DNA of 64,000 bases from NCBI RefSeq assembly GCF_026342835.1, contig NZ_JAPEMI010000001.1, positions 5,462,501 through 5,526,500 on the forward strand, given 5' to 3'. Source of the stretch: Streptomyces sp. NBC_00154. GTDB taxonomy: Bacteria > Actinomycetota > Actinomycetes > Streptomycetales > Streptomycetaceae. The notes below the pieces were generated by a model. It saw only the letters and a program-made list of their open reading frames with translations. It did no database searches and had not been told where the DNA came from. Below are positions 7,426 through 16,451 of the stretch, one piece after another. The number at the start of each line of letters is the position of its first letter. Position 1 is the stretch's first letter. The position numbers were made by a program, and so were the translations under genes.

Positions 7426-8304
7426 ATGTCTGCGCAGACAGATGCCTTTCCTCAATCACGCCCGGCCCCGCTCTCCGAGAACAGCGGCAAGGACAACGAC
7501 GCCGACCACCTGCGCATCGTCCCTGCGCGCCGAACAGGTCAGTGGGCAGCGGCCGTTGTGGTCCTGCTGCTACTCGCCCTGGCGCTGAACTCCGTCATCC
7601 GCAACGACGCCTTCCAGTGGGACGTCGTCGGCGACTACTTCACCACCGCCTCCGTCCTGCGAGGCCTCGGCCTCACCCTCTGGCTCACCGCCCTCGTCAT
7701 GGCGCTCGGCTTCGCCCTCGGCACACTGCTGGCCGTTCTCAGACTCTCCACCAACCGCGTTCTCCAGGCGGTCAGTTGGGGCTACGTCTGGCTCTTCAGA
7801 TCCACCCCGATCCTGGTCCAGCTGCTCTTCTGGTTCAACATCGGCGCGCTCTACCCGGAGATCCTCGGTGTCCGTACGGTGAACCTCCTCGGGCCCGTCA
7901 CGGTCGCCGTCATCGGCCTCACCCTGCACGAGGCCGCGTACGCGGCCGAAGTGGTCCGCGGCGGCATCCTGTCCGTCGAGCGCGGGCAGATCGAGGCCGC
8001 ACAGTCGCTGGGCCTCGGCGCCTGGCGCCGGTTCCGCCGGATCGTGCTGCCGCAGGCGATGCGCTCCATCGTCCCGCCCGCCGGGAACATGCTGATCGGC
8101 ACGCTCAAGGGCACCTCGATCGTCAGCATCATCGCCGTGCAGGACCTGCTCTACTCGGTGCAGCTCGTGTACCACCGCACCTACCAGGTGATCCCGCTGC
8201 TGCTTGTCGCCACTCTCTGGTACGTGGTGGTCACCTCGCTGCTCAGCGTCGGCCAGCACTACATCGAACGGCACTACGCCCGTGGCACGGCGGGTGCCCG
8301 GTGA
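7426..8304 (+). CDS. ABC transporter permease, polar amino-acid type (1)
   Basis: The 292-residue membrane protein has a soluble N-terminal arm of about 40 residues, then five or six helices of the His/Glu/Gln permease fold. The EAA loop contacting the ATPase is visible as AAEVVRGGILSVERGQIEAA followed by LGLGAWRRFRRIVLPQAM. It is the first gene of the operon to 16177. Its natural promoter region has been displaced by the ISL3 element ending 119 bases upstream, so expression may depend on element-borne or new promoter sequence. The next gene overlaps by 4 bases. Confidence 0.92.
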   Translation: MSAQTDAFPQSRPAPLSENSGKDNDADHLRIVPARRTGQWAAAVVVLLLLALALNSVIRNDAFQWDVVGDYFTTASVLRGLGLTLWLTALVMALGFALGTLLAVLRLSTNRVLQAVSWGYVWLFRSTPILVQLLFWFNIGALYPEILGVRTVNLLGPVTVAVIGLTLHEAAYAAEVVRGGILSVERGQIEAAQSLGLGAWRRFRRIVLPQAMRSIVPPAGNMLIGTLKGTSIVSIIAVQDLLYSVQLVYHRTYQVIPLLLVATLWYVVVTSLLSVGQHYIERHYARGTAGAR

Positions 8305-10178
8305 GCGTCGGACCGGCTCTCGTCATCGTCGGCGCCGGGCCGCGCGGCACCGGCCTCATCGAGCGCATCGCCGCCAACGCCCCCGAGCTGTACGAGGGCC
8401 GGCGGCTGGACATCCATCTCGTCGACCCGCACCCGCCCGGCGGCGGCCGGATCTGGCGGCACGACCAGTCCCCGTTGCTCTGGATGAACTCCATGGCCGA
8501 GGACGTCACCATGTTCACCGACGACACGGTCCAGCAGGAGGGGCCGATACGTCCGGGGCCCGCATTGCACACCTGGGCGGCCGACATCCGCGACGGCCGG
8601 GTCACCCTGGAGGTCGAACCGGAACTCCTTGCCCAGATAATGGCATTGGGAGGCCAGGACTTCCCGAGCAGACGGCTGCAGAGCGCCTATCTGGCATGGG
8701 TGTACGAGCAGGCGGTGGCCGCACTTCCGGCGGGCATCACCGTGCATCGGCACCGTGGGCACGCCCTGCGCGTCACCGGGCAGCGCGACGGCCGTCAGCA
8801 CGTCTGGCTGGAGGGCCGCGACGAACCGCTGACCGCCGACCTCGTCGTGCTCACCATCGGTCACCTCGATGCCGAACCCGCCCCGGAACACGTCGAGTTG
8901 ACCGAGTTCGCGGACCGGCACGGGTTGGTCCACCTGCCACCCGACTTCACCGCCGACAGCGACCTGACCGCCCTGCCCGCCGGTGAACCGGTCATCGTCC
9001 GGGGCTTCGGGCTCGCCTTCATCGATCTGATGGTGCTGCTGACCGAGGGACGCGGCGGACGGTACGAGAACGGCGAGTACCTGCCTTCCGGGAAGGAGCC
9101 CGTGCTGCACATCGGATCGCGGCGCGGTGTCCCGTACCACTCCAAGATCGGCTACGGCTGGCAGGGCGAACGGCCGCCGCTGCCGCGCTTCCTGGGCCCG
9201 GACCGGACCGAAGAGCTCCTGAGCCGGCCCGGCCCGCTCGACTTCCGGCGCGATGTGTGGCCACTTGTCGACAAGGAGCTCGGATACGCCCACTACCACC
9301 GGCTCTTCACCGTGCACGCCGAGCGCACGACCGTCGACCGGCAGGTCTTCGAGGAGAAGTACGCGGCCGCCGAACCGGGCAGCCAGGAACTGCGTGCCCT
9401 CGTCGTCGCCGCCGTCCCCGACCCCGCCGACCGGCTCGACCTCGAAGCGCTCGACCACCCGCTGGACGGCGTGCGCCACCCGTCGTACGACGCACTCCAG
9501 GTCGGGCTGCGCGCCTACATCACCGCCGACCTCGACCGCCGGCACGACCCCGCCCACAGCGAGGACCTCGCGGTCTTCCTCGGACTGCTCTCCGTCTACG
9601 GGCAGTTGATGCGGTTCGGTGACATCGGCAGCTGGTGGCACGGATTCTTCAGCTACCTCGCGTCCGGCCCGCCGGGACCACGGCTGCACCAGCTGCTCGC
9701 GCTCTCCAGGGCCGGGGTCGTCCGCTTCCTCGGCGCGGGGATGACCGTCGAGGCGGACGAGGAACGGGGCATCTTCCGGGCCGGCAGCGCCACCGTGCCG
9801 GGGGAGTGGATCGAGGCCCGCGCACTGGTCGAGGCCCGGCTGCCGGATCCGTCACTGGAGCGCACCCGCAGCCCGATCCTTCAGGCGCTGTACGAGGACG
9901 GAGCCGCCGCCACCGACACCGGGCTGCTCTCCGTCGACCCCGACGACGGCCGGATCCTGGGCCGTGACGGCCGCCCGCACCCCCGGCGCTTCGCCCTCGG
10001 CCCGCACACCACCGCACGGGTGAGCGGCGCCTTCACCCGGCCGCGCACCGGCGGCCCGGCGTTCCGGCAGAACGACGCCACCGCACGGACGGTTCTGGCG
10101 TTCCTCCGCGACCTGCTCTGTAGCGACGGCGGCGACCGCAGCGACGGAACGGACGGCAGCGGCCGCCTCAGCGCCTGA
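8301..10178 (+). CDS. FAD/NAD(P)-binding oxidoreductase-like protein
   Basis: The 625-residue product starts at GTG 8301, overlapping the permease stop (GTGA). It opens with a dinucleotide-binding motif VIVGAGPRGTGLIER, followed by LDIHLVDPHPPGGGRIWRHDQ, characteristic of the FAD-NAD(P)-binding (NAD_binding_9) family. A second VLTIGH strand marks the cofactor domain. The C-terminal half (TYALGPHT-like, ending FRQNDATARTVLAFLRDLL) completes the family. Proteins of this kind resemble N-hydroxylating flavoenzymes but few have known activity. Being locked between two permease genes, it probably oxidises or reduces the imported compound. Confidence 0.82.
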   Translation: MSVGPALVIVGAGPRGTGLIERIAANAPELYEGRRLDIHLVDPHPPGGGRIWRHDQSPLLWMNSMAEDVTMFTDDTVQQEGPIRPGPALHTWAADIRDGRVTLEVEPELLAQIMALGGQDFPSRRLQSAYLAWVYEQAVAALPAGITVHRHRGHALRVTGQRDGRQHVWLEGRDEPLTADLVVLTIGHLDAEPAPEHVELTEFADRHGLVHLPPDFTADSDLTALPAGEPVIVRGFGLAFIDLMVLLTEGRGGRYENGEYLPSGKEPVLHIGSRRGVPYHSKIGYGWQGERPPLPRFLGPDRTEELLSRPGPLDFRRDVWPLVDKELGYAHYHRLFTVHAERTTVDRQVFEEKYAAAEPGSQELRALVVAAVPDPADRLDLEALDHPLDGVRHPSYDALQVGLRAYITADLDRRHDPAHSEDLAVFLGLLSVYGQLMRFGDIGSWWHGFFSYLASGPPGPRLHQLLALSRAGVVRFLGAGMTVEADEERGIFRAGSATVPGEWIEARALVEARLPDPSLERTRSPILQALYEDGAAATDTGLLSVDPDDGRILGRDGRPHPRRFALGPHTTARVSGAFTRPRTGGPAFRQNDATARTVLAFLRDLLCSDGGDRSDGTDGSGRLSA

Positions 10179-10239
10179 CCGCGGTGCCGTCCCCCCTCCG
10201 TACCCCTTAGTCCCATGGCTCGTATCCCAAGGAATCCTC

Positions 10240-11139
10240 ATGTCGCTCACCAGCGATCCACCTCTCGACAAAGCGACCGGTCCACGGGCCGATGACGCCT
10301 CCGCCATCGACTACGGCGCGCTCACCGTCGTCCCCGTGCGCCACCCCTGGCGCTGGGCCGCCGTCGTCGCCACCGCCGTCCTGCTCGCCCAGTTCCTGCA
10401 CGGTCTGGTGACCAACCCCGGCTGGGAGTGGGACGTCTTCGCCCGCTTCTTCACCGCCGAGACCATCCTCAAAGCCGTCTGGATCACCCTCCAACTGACC
10501 TTCTACGGAACGGTGCTCGGCTTCGCGCTCGGCATCGTGCTCGCCTTCATGCGGCTGTCGGCCAGCCCGTTCCTCGGCGCGGTCGCCTACGCGTATATCT
10601 GGGCGTTCCGCTCCATACCGCTCATCGTCCAGCTGCTCTTCTGGTTCAACCTCGCCTACCTCTACAAGGAGTTGCAGTTCGGCATCCCGTTCGGGCCCGG
10701 CTTCTTCTCCTTCGACACGATGAACCTCGTCGGCGCGATGAGCGCGGCCGTCCTCGGGCTCGCACTGCACCAGGCGGCCTACGCGGCGGAGATCGTCCGC
10801 GGCGGCGTACTCGCCGTGGACAGCGGCCAGTTGGAGGCGGCCGCCGCGCTCGGGATCCCCCGGCACCGGCAGCTGTGGCGGATCGTACTGCCGCAGGCGA
10901 TGCGTTCCATCCTGCCGAACGCCGCCAACGAGATCATCTCGCTCTTCAAGGGCACCTCGATCGTCTCCGTGATGGCGATCGGCGAACTCTTCTACCAGGT
11001 CCAGGTCGTCTACGGACGCAACGGCAGGGTCGTACCGCTGCTGATGGTGGCCACCGTCTGGTACATCCTCCTGACCACCGTGCTCTCCGTCCTCCAGTAC
11101 TACGTCGAACGTCACTACGCCAAGGGGGCCGCGCGATGA
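10240..11139 (+). CDS. ABC transporter permease, polar amino-acid type (2)
   Basis: The 299-residue product is a paralogue of the permease at 7426, with the same order of helices and the EAA loop AAEIVRGGVLAVDSGQLEAA then ALGIPRHRQLWRIVLPQAM. Two different permeases with one ATPase in one operon suggest a heterodimeric membrane pore. The ATPase start overlaps its stop (ATGA). Spacing to the preceding oxidoreductase gene is 61 bases. Confidence 0.92.
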   Translation: MSLTSDPPLDKATGPRADDASAIDYGALTVVPVRHPWRWAAVVATAVLLAQFLHGLVTNPGWEWDVFARFFTAETILKAVWITLQLTFYGTVLGFALGIVLAFMRLSASPFLGAVAYAYIWAFRSIPLIVQLLFWFNLAYLYKELQFGIPFGPGFFSFDTMNLVGAMSAAVLGLALHQAAYAAEIVRGGVLAVDSGQLEAAAALGIPRHRQLWRIVLPQAMRSILPNAANEIISLFKGTSIVSVMAIGELFYQVQVVYGRNGRVVPLLMVATVWYILLTTVLSVLQYYVERHYAKGAAR

Positions 11140-11933
11140 GCGCCACCACGACCGATTCCACGGATGCCGTCCCGGACGCCATGGTCGAGATCCGCGCCGT
11201 GCACAAGAGCTTCGGCACCCTCGAAGTCCTGCGCGGCATCGATCTGTCCGTACGCGCCGGAGAGGTGACCGTCGTCCTCGGCCCTTCCGGGTCCGGCAAG
11301 TCCACCCTGCTGCGCACCATCAACCACCTGGAGAAGGTCGACAACGGCTGGATCAGTGTCGACGGCACCCTGGTCGGCTACCGCAGGGACGGCAACAAAC
11401 TGTACGAGCTCCGCGAGCGTGAGGTCCTGCGCCAGCGCACCCGGATCGGCTTCGTCTTCCAGAACTTCAATCTCTTCCCGCACCTCACGGTCCTGGAGAA
11501 CATCATCGAGGCGCCGGTCTCCGCCCTGCGCCGCCCCCGCAAGGATGCGGTCGCCGCCGCCGGGAAGCTCCTCGCCCGGGTCGGACTCGCCGACAAGGCG
11601 GGGGCGTACCCGAAGCAGCTCTCCGGCGGGCAACAGCAACGCGTCGCCATCGCCCGCGCGCTCGCTCTCGAACCGAAGCTGCTGCTCTTCGACGAGCCGA
11701 CCTCGGCGCTCGACCCCGAACTGGTCGGCGAAGTCCTCGATGTCATCAAGGACTTGGCGCACGGCGGCACCACGATGATCGTCGTCACGCACGAGATCGG
11801 CTTCGCTCGCGAGGTCGCCGACACCGTCGTCTTCATGGACGAGGGACGGATCGTCGAGCAGGGCGCCCCCGCCGACGTACTCGACCGTCCGGAACATCCG
11901 CGCACCCGCGCCTTCCTCTCCAAGGTCCTGTGA
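11136..11933 (+). CDS. ABC transporter ATP-binding protein, polar amino-acid type
   Basis: The 265-residue ATPase has Walker A GPSGSGKST (residues about 49-57), Q-loop FVFQNFNLFPHLTVLEN, signature LSGGQQQRVAIARAL and Walker B LLLFDEPTSALDPE followed by the switch histidine in VVTHEIGFAREVAD. It is the only ATPase of the locus and should energise both permeases. The gene overlaps the upstream permease by 4 bases, which points to coupled translation. Confidence 0.94.
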   Translation: MSATTTDSTDAVPDAMVEIRAVHKSFGTLEVLRGIDLSVRAGEVTVVLGPSGSGKSTLLRTINHLEKVDNGWISVDGTLVGYRRDGNKLYELREREVLRQRTRIGFVFQNFNLFPHLTVLENIIEAPVSALRRPRKDAVAAAGKLLARVGLADKAGAYPKQLSGGQQQRVAIARALALEPKLLLFDEPTSALDPELVGEVLDVIKDLAHGGTTMIVVTHEIGFAREVADTVVFMDEGRIVEQGAPADVLDRPEHPRTRAFLSKVL

Positions 11934-11992
11934 CCCCGATGTCCCCTTCCACCCTTTCCAGCTCTTCCGCACCGTCTGCAAGGAGCGCCCAC

Positions 11993-12967
11993 GTGTCCGT
12001 CCGCCGTACCCTCGCCGCCACGCTCGCCACCCTCACCGCCGCCGGACTCCTCACGGCCTGCGGTACGAGCGACGCCGCCACCGACGAGATCAACCCGAAG
12101 GGACAGCGGGGCACCGGCATCAACATCGGGCCCGACCAGCACCGGATCCGGGAGAAGAAGGTCGACGCCATCGCGGCGAAGGTGCCGGCAGCCGTCCGCG
12201 AACGCGGCACGCTGCGGCTGGGCGCGAGCGCCGACGCCTCGCCCCCGCTCGGCTTCTACGCCACCGACGACAAGACCCGGATCGGCTCCGAGATCGACAT
12301 AGCGACCCTGATCGCCGACACGCTCGGGTTGAAGCCCGAGTTCGAGGAGGTCTCCTGGGAGAACCTCTTCGTCGGCCTCGACAGCTCCAAGTTCGACGGC
12401 GTCCTGTCGAACGTCACAGTCACCGAGGAACGCAAGGAGAAGTACGACTTCGCGACCTACCGGCTCGACAACATCGCCTTCGAGGCCAAGAAGGGCTCCG
12501 GCTGGAAGGTGAAGGGCCCCAAGGACGTGGCGGGGAAGACCGTCGCCGTCGCGTCCGGCACCAACCAGGAGAAGATCCTCGTCGACTGGAGCGAGCAGAA
12601 CGTCAAGGCCGGGCGCAAGCCGGTGGACATCAAGTACTTCCAGAAGGACACCGACTACTACCTGGCCCTGCAGTCCGGCCGGATCGACGGCTATCTCGGC
12701 CCCAGCCCGTCGGTGAACTACCACGTGGCGTCGGCGGGCCAGTCCGAGGTCGTCGGCACGCTGTCGGGCGGCGGCGACGGCCTCCAGGGGAAGATCGCCG
12801 CCACCACGAAGAGGGACAGCGGCCTGGTCGAGGCGTACGCGGCCGCCATCGACCACATCATCGAAGACGGCTCGTACGCCAAGGTGCTGGGGCGCTGGGG
12901 GCTCTCCAACGAGGCCGTCGAGAAGTCCGAGATCAACCCGCCCGGCCTTCCCAAGCCCAAGAACTGA
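11993..12967 (+). CDS. ABC transporter substrate-binding lipoprotein (2)
   Basis: The 324-residue binding protein has the signal VRRTLAATLATLTAAG and lipobox LLTACG. GTG 11993 is chosen because AAGGAG lies just upstream and it starts the signal peptide directly; an in-frame GTG at 11930 overlaps the ATPase stop but would add 21 Ser/Pro-rich residues. Family-3 motifs include GTLRLGASADASPPLGF, GSEIDIATLIADTLGL and KTVAVASGTNQEKIL. It is a distant relative of the binding protein at 4564. The two may give the transporter two substrate specificities. Confidence 0.92.
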   Translation: MSVRRTLAATLATLTAAGLLTACGTSDAATDEINPKGQRGTGINIGPDQHRIREKKVDAIAAKVPAAVRERGTLRLGASADASPPLGFYATDDKTRIGSEIDIATLIADTLGLKPEFEEVSWENLFVGLDSSKFDGVLSNVTVTEERKEKYDFATYRLDNIAFEAKKGSGWKVKGPKDVAGKTVAVASGTNQEKILVDWSEQNVKAGRKPVDIKYFQKDTDYYLALQSGRIDGYLGPSPSVNYHVASAGQSEVVGTLSGGGDGLQGKIAATTKRDSGLVEAYAAAIDHIIEDGSYAKVLGRWGLSNEAVEKSEINPPGLPKPKN

Positions 12968-12988
12968 GCCCGAGAGGTACGCACAGCA

Positions 12989-14056
12989 ATGTCTGCCACC
13001 ACCGCTCTTCACCTGGCCGCCGAGATCGGCGGCCCGCCCCGCTACGACGCCCGGAACTACGTCGAGCTCGCCCGGCTCGCCGAGCGCGGGACACTCGACT
13101 TCGTGACCCTCGGCGACTCGTTCGCCCGCCCCGGGCTCGACGCGCTCGCCGTGCTCTCCCGGGTCGCGCCCGCCACCCGCAGGATCGGGCTGGTGCCGAC
13201 CGTCACCACCACCCACACCGAGCCGTTCCATGTCTCGTCCGCCGTGGCCACCCTGGACTGGGTGAGCCGCGGCCGGGCGGGCTGGAGCGCCGAGGTGTCG
13301 ACGACCGAGGCCGAGGCCCGGCTGTTCGGCCGGCGGTCCGCCGCGCCCGCCGCCGAGCTGTGGCGCGAGGCGGGCGAGACCGCCGATGTCGGCGCCCGGC
13401 TGTGGGACAGCTGGGAGGACGACGCGGAGATCCGGGATGTCGCCACCGGCCGCTTCGTCGACCGGGACAAGCTGCACTACGTCGACTTCGAGGGCGCGAC
13501 GTTCACCGTCCGCGGACCGGCCATCGTGCCCAGGCCACCGCAGGGCCACCCGGTCACCGTGATCGACGGGACGGGAGGACCGAGCCAGGAGGCAGCGGCG
13601 CGCCACGCCGATGTCGTACTCGTACGGGCCACCGGGCCCGAGCAGGCCGCGGGCATCCGGGCGGACGTACGGCGCCGCGCCGCGGCGTACGGCCGCGACC
13701 CCGACACCCTGCGGGTGCTGGTGGCGCTCACCGTCGATCTCGGGGACGCCGAGACCGCGCCGGAACCCGGTCTGGAGAGCGGACCGCCGCTCGCCGCCGG
13801 GGGCTCGTACTACCGGGGCGGCCCGGTCGACCTCGCCGAACTGATCGCCCAGTGGCACCGGGCCGGAGCCGTCGACGGCTTCCACCTCACGCCCATCACA
13901 CCGGAGCGCGATCTCGAACGGATCGTCAACGGAACCGTCGCCCTGCTTCAGCACCGCAGCCTGTTCCGCACCTTCTACCCGGGAGGCACGCTCCGCGAGC
14001 ACCTGGGACTGGCGCGCCCGGCGAACCGATACGCCCTTGCGGAGGGACGAGCATGA
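12989..14056 (+). CDS. LLM-class flavin-dependent monooxygenase (1)
   Basis: The 355-residue product is a luciferase-like TIM-barrel oxidoreductase of the NtaA/SnaA/DszA group, which uses reduced FMN from a partner reductase. Visible markers are LHLAAEIGG, YVELARLAERGTLDFVTLGD, VTTTHTEPFHVS and a short GHPVTVIDGTG segment near the phosphate-binding region. Members of this group cleave C-S or C-N bonds, for example in sulfone or nitrilotriacetate breakdown. The gene starts 21 bases after the binding-protein gene and its stop overlaps the next start (ATGA). Confidence 0.88.
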   Translation: MSATTALHLAAEIGGPPRYDARNYVELARLAERGTLDFVTLGDSFARPGLDALAVLSRVAPATRRIGLVPTVTTTHTEPFHVSSAVATLDWVSRGRAGWSAEVSTTEAEARLFGRRSAAPAAELWREAGETADVGARLWDSWEDDAEIRDVATGRFVDRDKLHYVDFEGATFTVRGPAIVPRPPQGHPVTVIDGTGGPSQEAAARHADVVLVRATGPEQAAGIRADVRRRAAAYGRDPDTLRVLVALTVDLGDAETAPEPGLESGPPLAAGGSYYRGGPVDLAELIAQWHRAGAVDGFHLTPITPERDLERIVNGTVALLQHRSLFRTFYPGGTLREHLGLARPANRYALAEGRA

Positions 14057-15357
14057 CCGCACCGACGCGGAAGCAGATGCATCTGGCCGCCCATTTCCCC
14101 GGCGTGAACAACACCACCGTCTGGACCGACCCCCGCTCGAAGAGCCAGATCGACTTCTCCTCCTTCGAGCACCTCGCCCGCACGGCGGAACGCGGCAGGT
14201 TCGACTTCTTCTTCCTCGCGGAGGGGCTCCGGCTGCGCGAGCACAACGGGCGGATCCACGATCTGGACGTGGTCGGCCGACCCGAGTCCCTCACGGTGCT
14301 GAGCGCCCTGGCCGCCGTCACCGACCGGCTCGGTCTCGCCGCCACCGTCAACGCGACCTTCAACGAGCCGTACGAACTGGCCCGGCGGCTCGCCACCCTC
14401 GACCACCTCAGCGACGGCCGGGCCGCCTGGAACGTCGTCACCTCCTCCGACGCCTTCACCGGGGAGAACTTCCGGCGCGGCGGCTATCTCGACCGGGCCG
14501 ACCGCTACACCCGGGCCGCCGAGTTCGTCGCCACGGCCCGCGAACTGTGGGACACCTGGACCCCCGACGGAACCCCGCGCCCCTTCCGTCACCAGGGGCG
14601 GCACTTCGCCATCGAGGGCGAGTTCACCGTCCCGCGCTCCCCGCAGGGCCACCCGGTCGTCATCCAGGCCGGGGACTCCCCGGAGGGCCGAGAGTTCGCC
14701 GCGTCCGCCGCCGACGTCATCTTCACCCGGCACGGCACCCTGGAGGCAGGCCGCACCTTCTACTCCGACGTCAAGGCGCGGCTGGCGAAGTACGGCCGGC
14801 AACCCGACGATCTGAAGATCATGCCCGGGGTCACCTTCGTCCTCGGCGACAGCGACGCCGAGGCCCAGGAGCGGGCGGCCGAGATCCGCCGCCAGCAGAT
14901 CTCCCCGCAGAACGCGATCCTTGCCCTGGAACAGGTCTGGGGCCGCGACCTCTCCTCGTACGATCCGGACGGGCCGCTCCCCGAGATCGACCCGGACCCC
15001 GATTCCGGGCTGGTCCAGGGCCGGGTCAGGATCGGTGACCCGCTCGCCGTCGCGGCTCGCTGGCGCGCGCTGTCCGAGGCCAAGGGGTTGTCCATCCGGC
15101 AGACGGTCATCGAGACGACGGGGCGGCAGTCGTTCATCGGCAGCCCGGAGACGGTCGCCTCGGAGCTCGTCGAGTTCGTCTCGACCGACGCGGCCGACGG
15201 CTTCATCCTCGTACCGCATCTCACCCCGGGCGGCCTCGACGACTTCGTCGACCGGGTCGTCCCGCTGCTCCAGGAACGCGGAGCCTTCCGCTCCGAATAC
15301 ACCGGTCTCACTCTCCGGTCCCATCTCGGGCTGGCCGATCCAGTAGGGAAGGATTGA
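14053..15357 (+). CDS. LLM-class flavin-dependent monooxygenase (2), NtaA/SnaA/DszA type
   Basis: The 434-residue product is full length for the NtaA/SnaA/DszA family. It begins KQMHLAAHFPGVNNTTVWTD and contains ARTAERGRFDFFFLAEGL, ATVNATFNEPYELARRLATL, GRAAWNVVTSSD and the loop SPQGHPVVIQAGDSPEGREF. Together with the shorter paralogue upstream it could form a two-enzyme desulfonating or oxidising pair. The specific substrate is unknown. No flavin reductase is encoded nearby, so reduced flavin must come from elsewhere unless the FAD protein at 8301 serves. Confidence 0.9.
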   Translation: MTAPTRKQMHLAAHFPGVNNTTVWTDPRSKSQIDFSSFEHLARTAERGRFDFFFLAEGLRLREHNGRIHDLDVVGRPESLTVLSALAAVTDRLGLAATVNATFNEPYELARRLATLDHLSDGRAAWNVVTSSDAFTGENFRRGGYLDRADRYTRAAEFVATARELWDTWTPDGTPRPFRHQGRHFAIEGEFTVPRSPQGHPVVIQAGDSPEGREFAASAADVIFTRHGTLEAGRTFYSDVKARLAKYGRQPDDLKIMPGVTFVLGDSDAEAQERAAEIRRQQISPQNAILALEQVWGRDLSSYDPDGPLPEIDPDPDSGLVQGRVRIGDPLAVAARWRALSEAKGLSIRQTVIETTGRQSFIGSPETVASELVEFVSTDAADGFILVPHLTPGGLDDFVDRVVPLLQERGAFRSEYTGLTLRSHLGLADPVGKD

Positions 15358-15361
15358 TCGC

Positions 15362-16177
15362 ATGAGCATGGACACGCAGCAGGCGCAACAAGTGGGACAG
15401 GCGGAGCAGGAATGGATCCGCTGGCACGAGGAGCGCACCGCCACGGTCTCGGCACCGCACGGACCGCTCTCCCTCACCGGCACGCACTGGCTGTCCGACC
15501 ACCCGGAGGGTCGAATTCCGGCCGTCCCCGGGCAGTGGCGGGAGGACGGCGACGAGGTGGTGCTCACAGCCGTGGCCGAGGACGGGCTCACCGTCGACGG
15601 GAAGCCCTTCACCGGCGAGGTGCGGCTCACCGCGGACGGCGGTGCGATCGAAACCTCCCGCGTCGCACACGGCGAGCGGCGACTGGTTGTGCTGAGCCGT
15701 GAAGGGCTGTGGGCGGTACGGGACTTCGACCCGGACTCCGCGGCGCGAAAAACCTTCCGGGCCATCGAGGCGACGCCGTACGACGCCCGCTGGGCGCTGA
15801 CGGGCACCTTCCGTCCGTACGACACCACCCGCTCGGTCCGGGTCGGGAACGCCGACGGAGTCGAGCGCGGACTCGGTCTCGGCGGTGAGATCGCCTTCGA
15901 GGTGGACGGAACGGAGCGCACCCTCCAGGTCACGGTCGAGCAGGACGGCTCGCTCTGGGCGGTCTTCGCCGACGCCACCAGCGGGAAGAGCAGCTTTCGC
16001 TTCCGCTTCCTGCGGCCCGCGGCGCCGGCCGAGGACGGCGGTGTGACGGTCGACCTCAACCGCGCCGTGCTGCCGCCGTGCGCCTTCGCCGACCACTTCA
16101 TCTGCCCCTTCCCGCCCCCCGGCAACGCCCTTCCCGTCGCCGTCGAGGCGGGGGAGCGGAACCGGATCGACAACTGA
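15362..16177 (+). CDS. DUF1684 domain protein
   Basis: The 271-residue soluble protein is the last gene of the operon. It matches the DUF1684 pattern: an N-terminal helix WIRWHEERTATVSAPHGPLS, then SLTGTHWL, a beta-rich core, and the C-terminal stretch AVLPPCAFADHFICPFPPPG with conserved Cys, His and Pro residues. Its function is unknown. Its fixed place behind luciferase-like monooxygenases suggests binding or processing of the oxidised product. A strong hairpin follows at 16225. Confidence 0.85.
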   Translation: MSMDTQQAQQVGQAEQEWIRWHEERTATVSAPHGPLSLTGTHWLSDHPEGRIPAVPGQWREDGDEVVLTAVAEDGLTVDGKPFTGEVRLTADGGAIETSRVAHGERRLVVLSREGLWAVRDFDPDSAARKTFRAIEATPYDARWALTGTFRPYDTTRSVRVGNADGVERGLGLGGEIAFEVDGTERTLQVTVEQDGSLWAVFADATSGKSSFRFRFLRPAAPAEDGGVTVDLNRAVLPPCAFADHFICPFPPPGNALPVAVEAGERNRIDN

Positions 16178-16224
16178 CGTACCGCTGACGTACCGGCGAC
16201 ACACCCTCGTATTTCATCCGGGCG

Positions 16225-16254
16225 GGCCCCGGCAGCTCACGTGCTGCCGGGGCC
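16225..16254 (+). terminator. Terminator of the ABC/monooxygenase operon
   Basis: A 12-bp perfect stem (GGCCCCGGCAGC with its complement) closes around a 6-base loop, 48 bases after the DUF1684 stop. Confidence 0.8.
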
Positions 16255-16451
16255 TGCCGCAGGCGCAGGGCGACGACCTCAGGCCAAAAGGCCCTCTTGC
16301 GCCAGAAGTTGACGCCTTGAATACTCCCGAGCAGCGCTTGTCAGGGGCACGTCGTATCCGGAATGCGGACCACGGCCGTGCGCCCGACTGCGCCTCACGG
16401 GTCCGACCACCCCACGGGCGGACCCCCGTTTCCCCTTGGGAGGAATCAGAA

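Noticed and set aside
7370..7588. Second short leader-like frame before the right-arm permease gene
   Set aside because: The frame continues through the permease start and does not show the R-V-S-S-x-Cys ending, so it is not supported as a leader peptide.
11378..14062. Open frame of 894 codons on the minus strand opposite the ATPase, binding-protein and monooxygenase genes
   Set aside because: It is a mirror of three clear plus-strand genes, made possible by high GC. The translation is Gly/Arg/Val-rich without domains.
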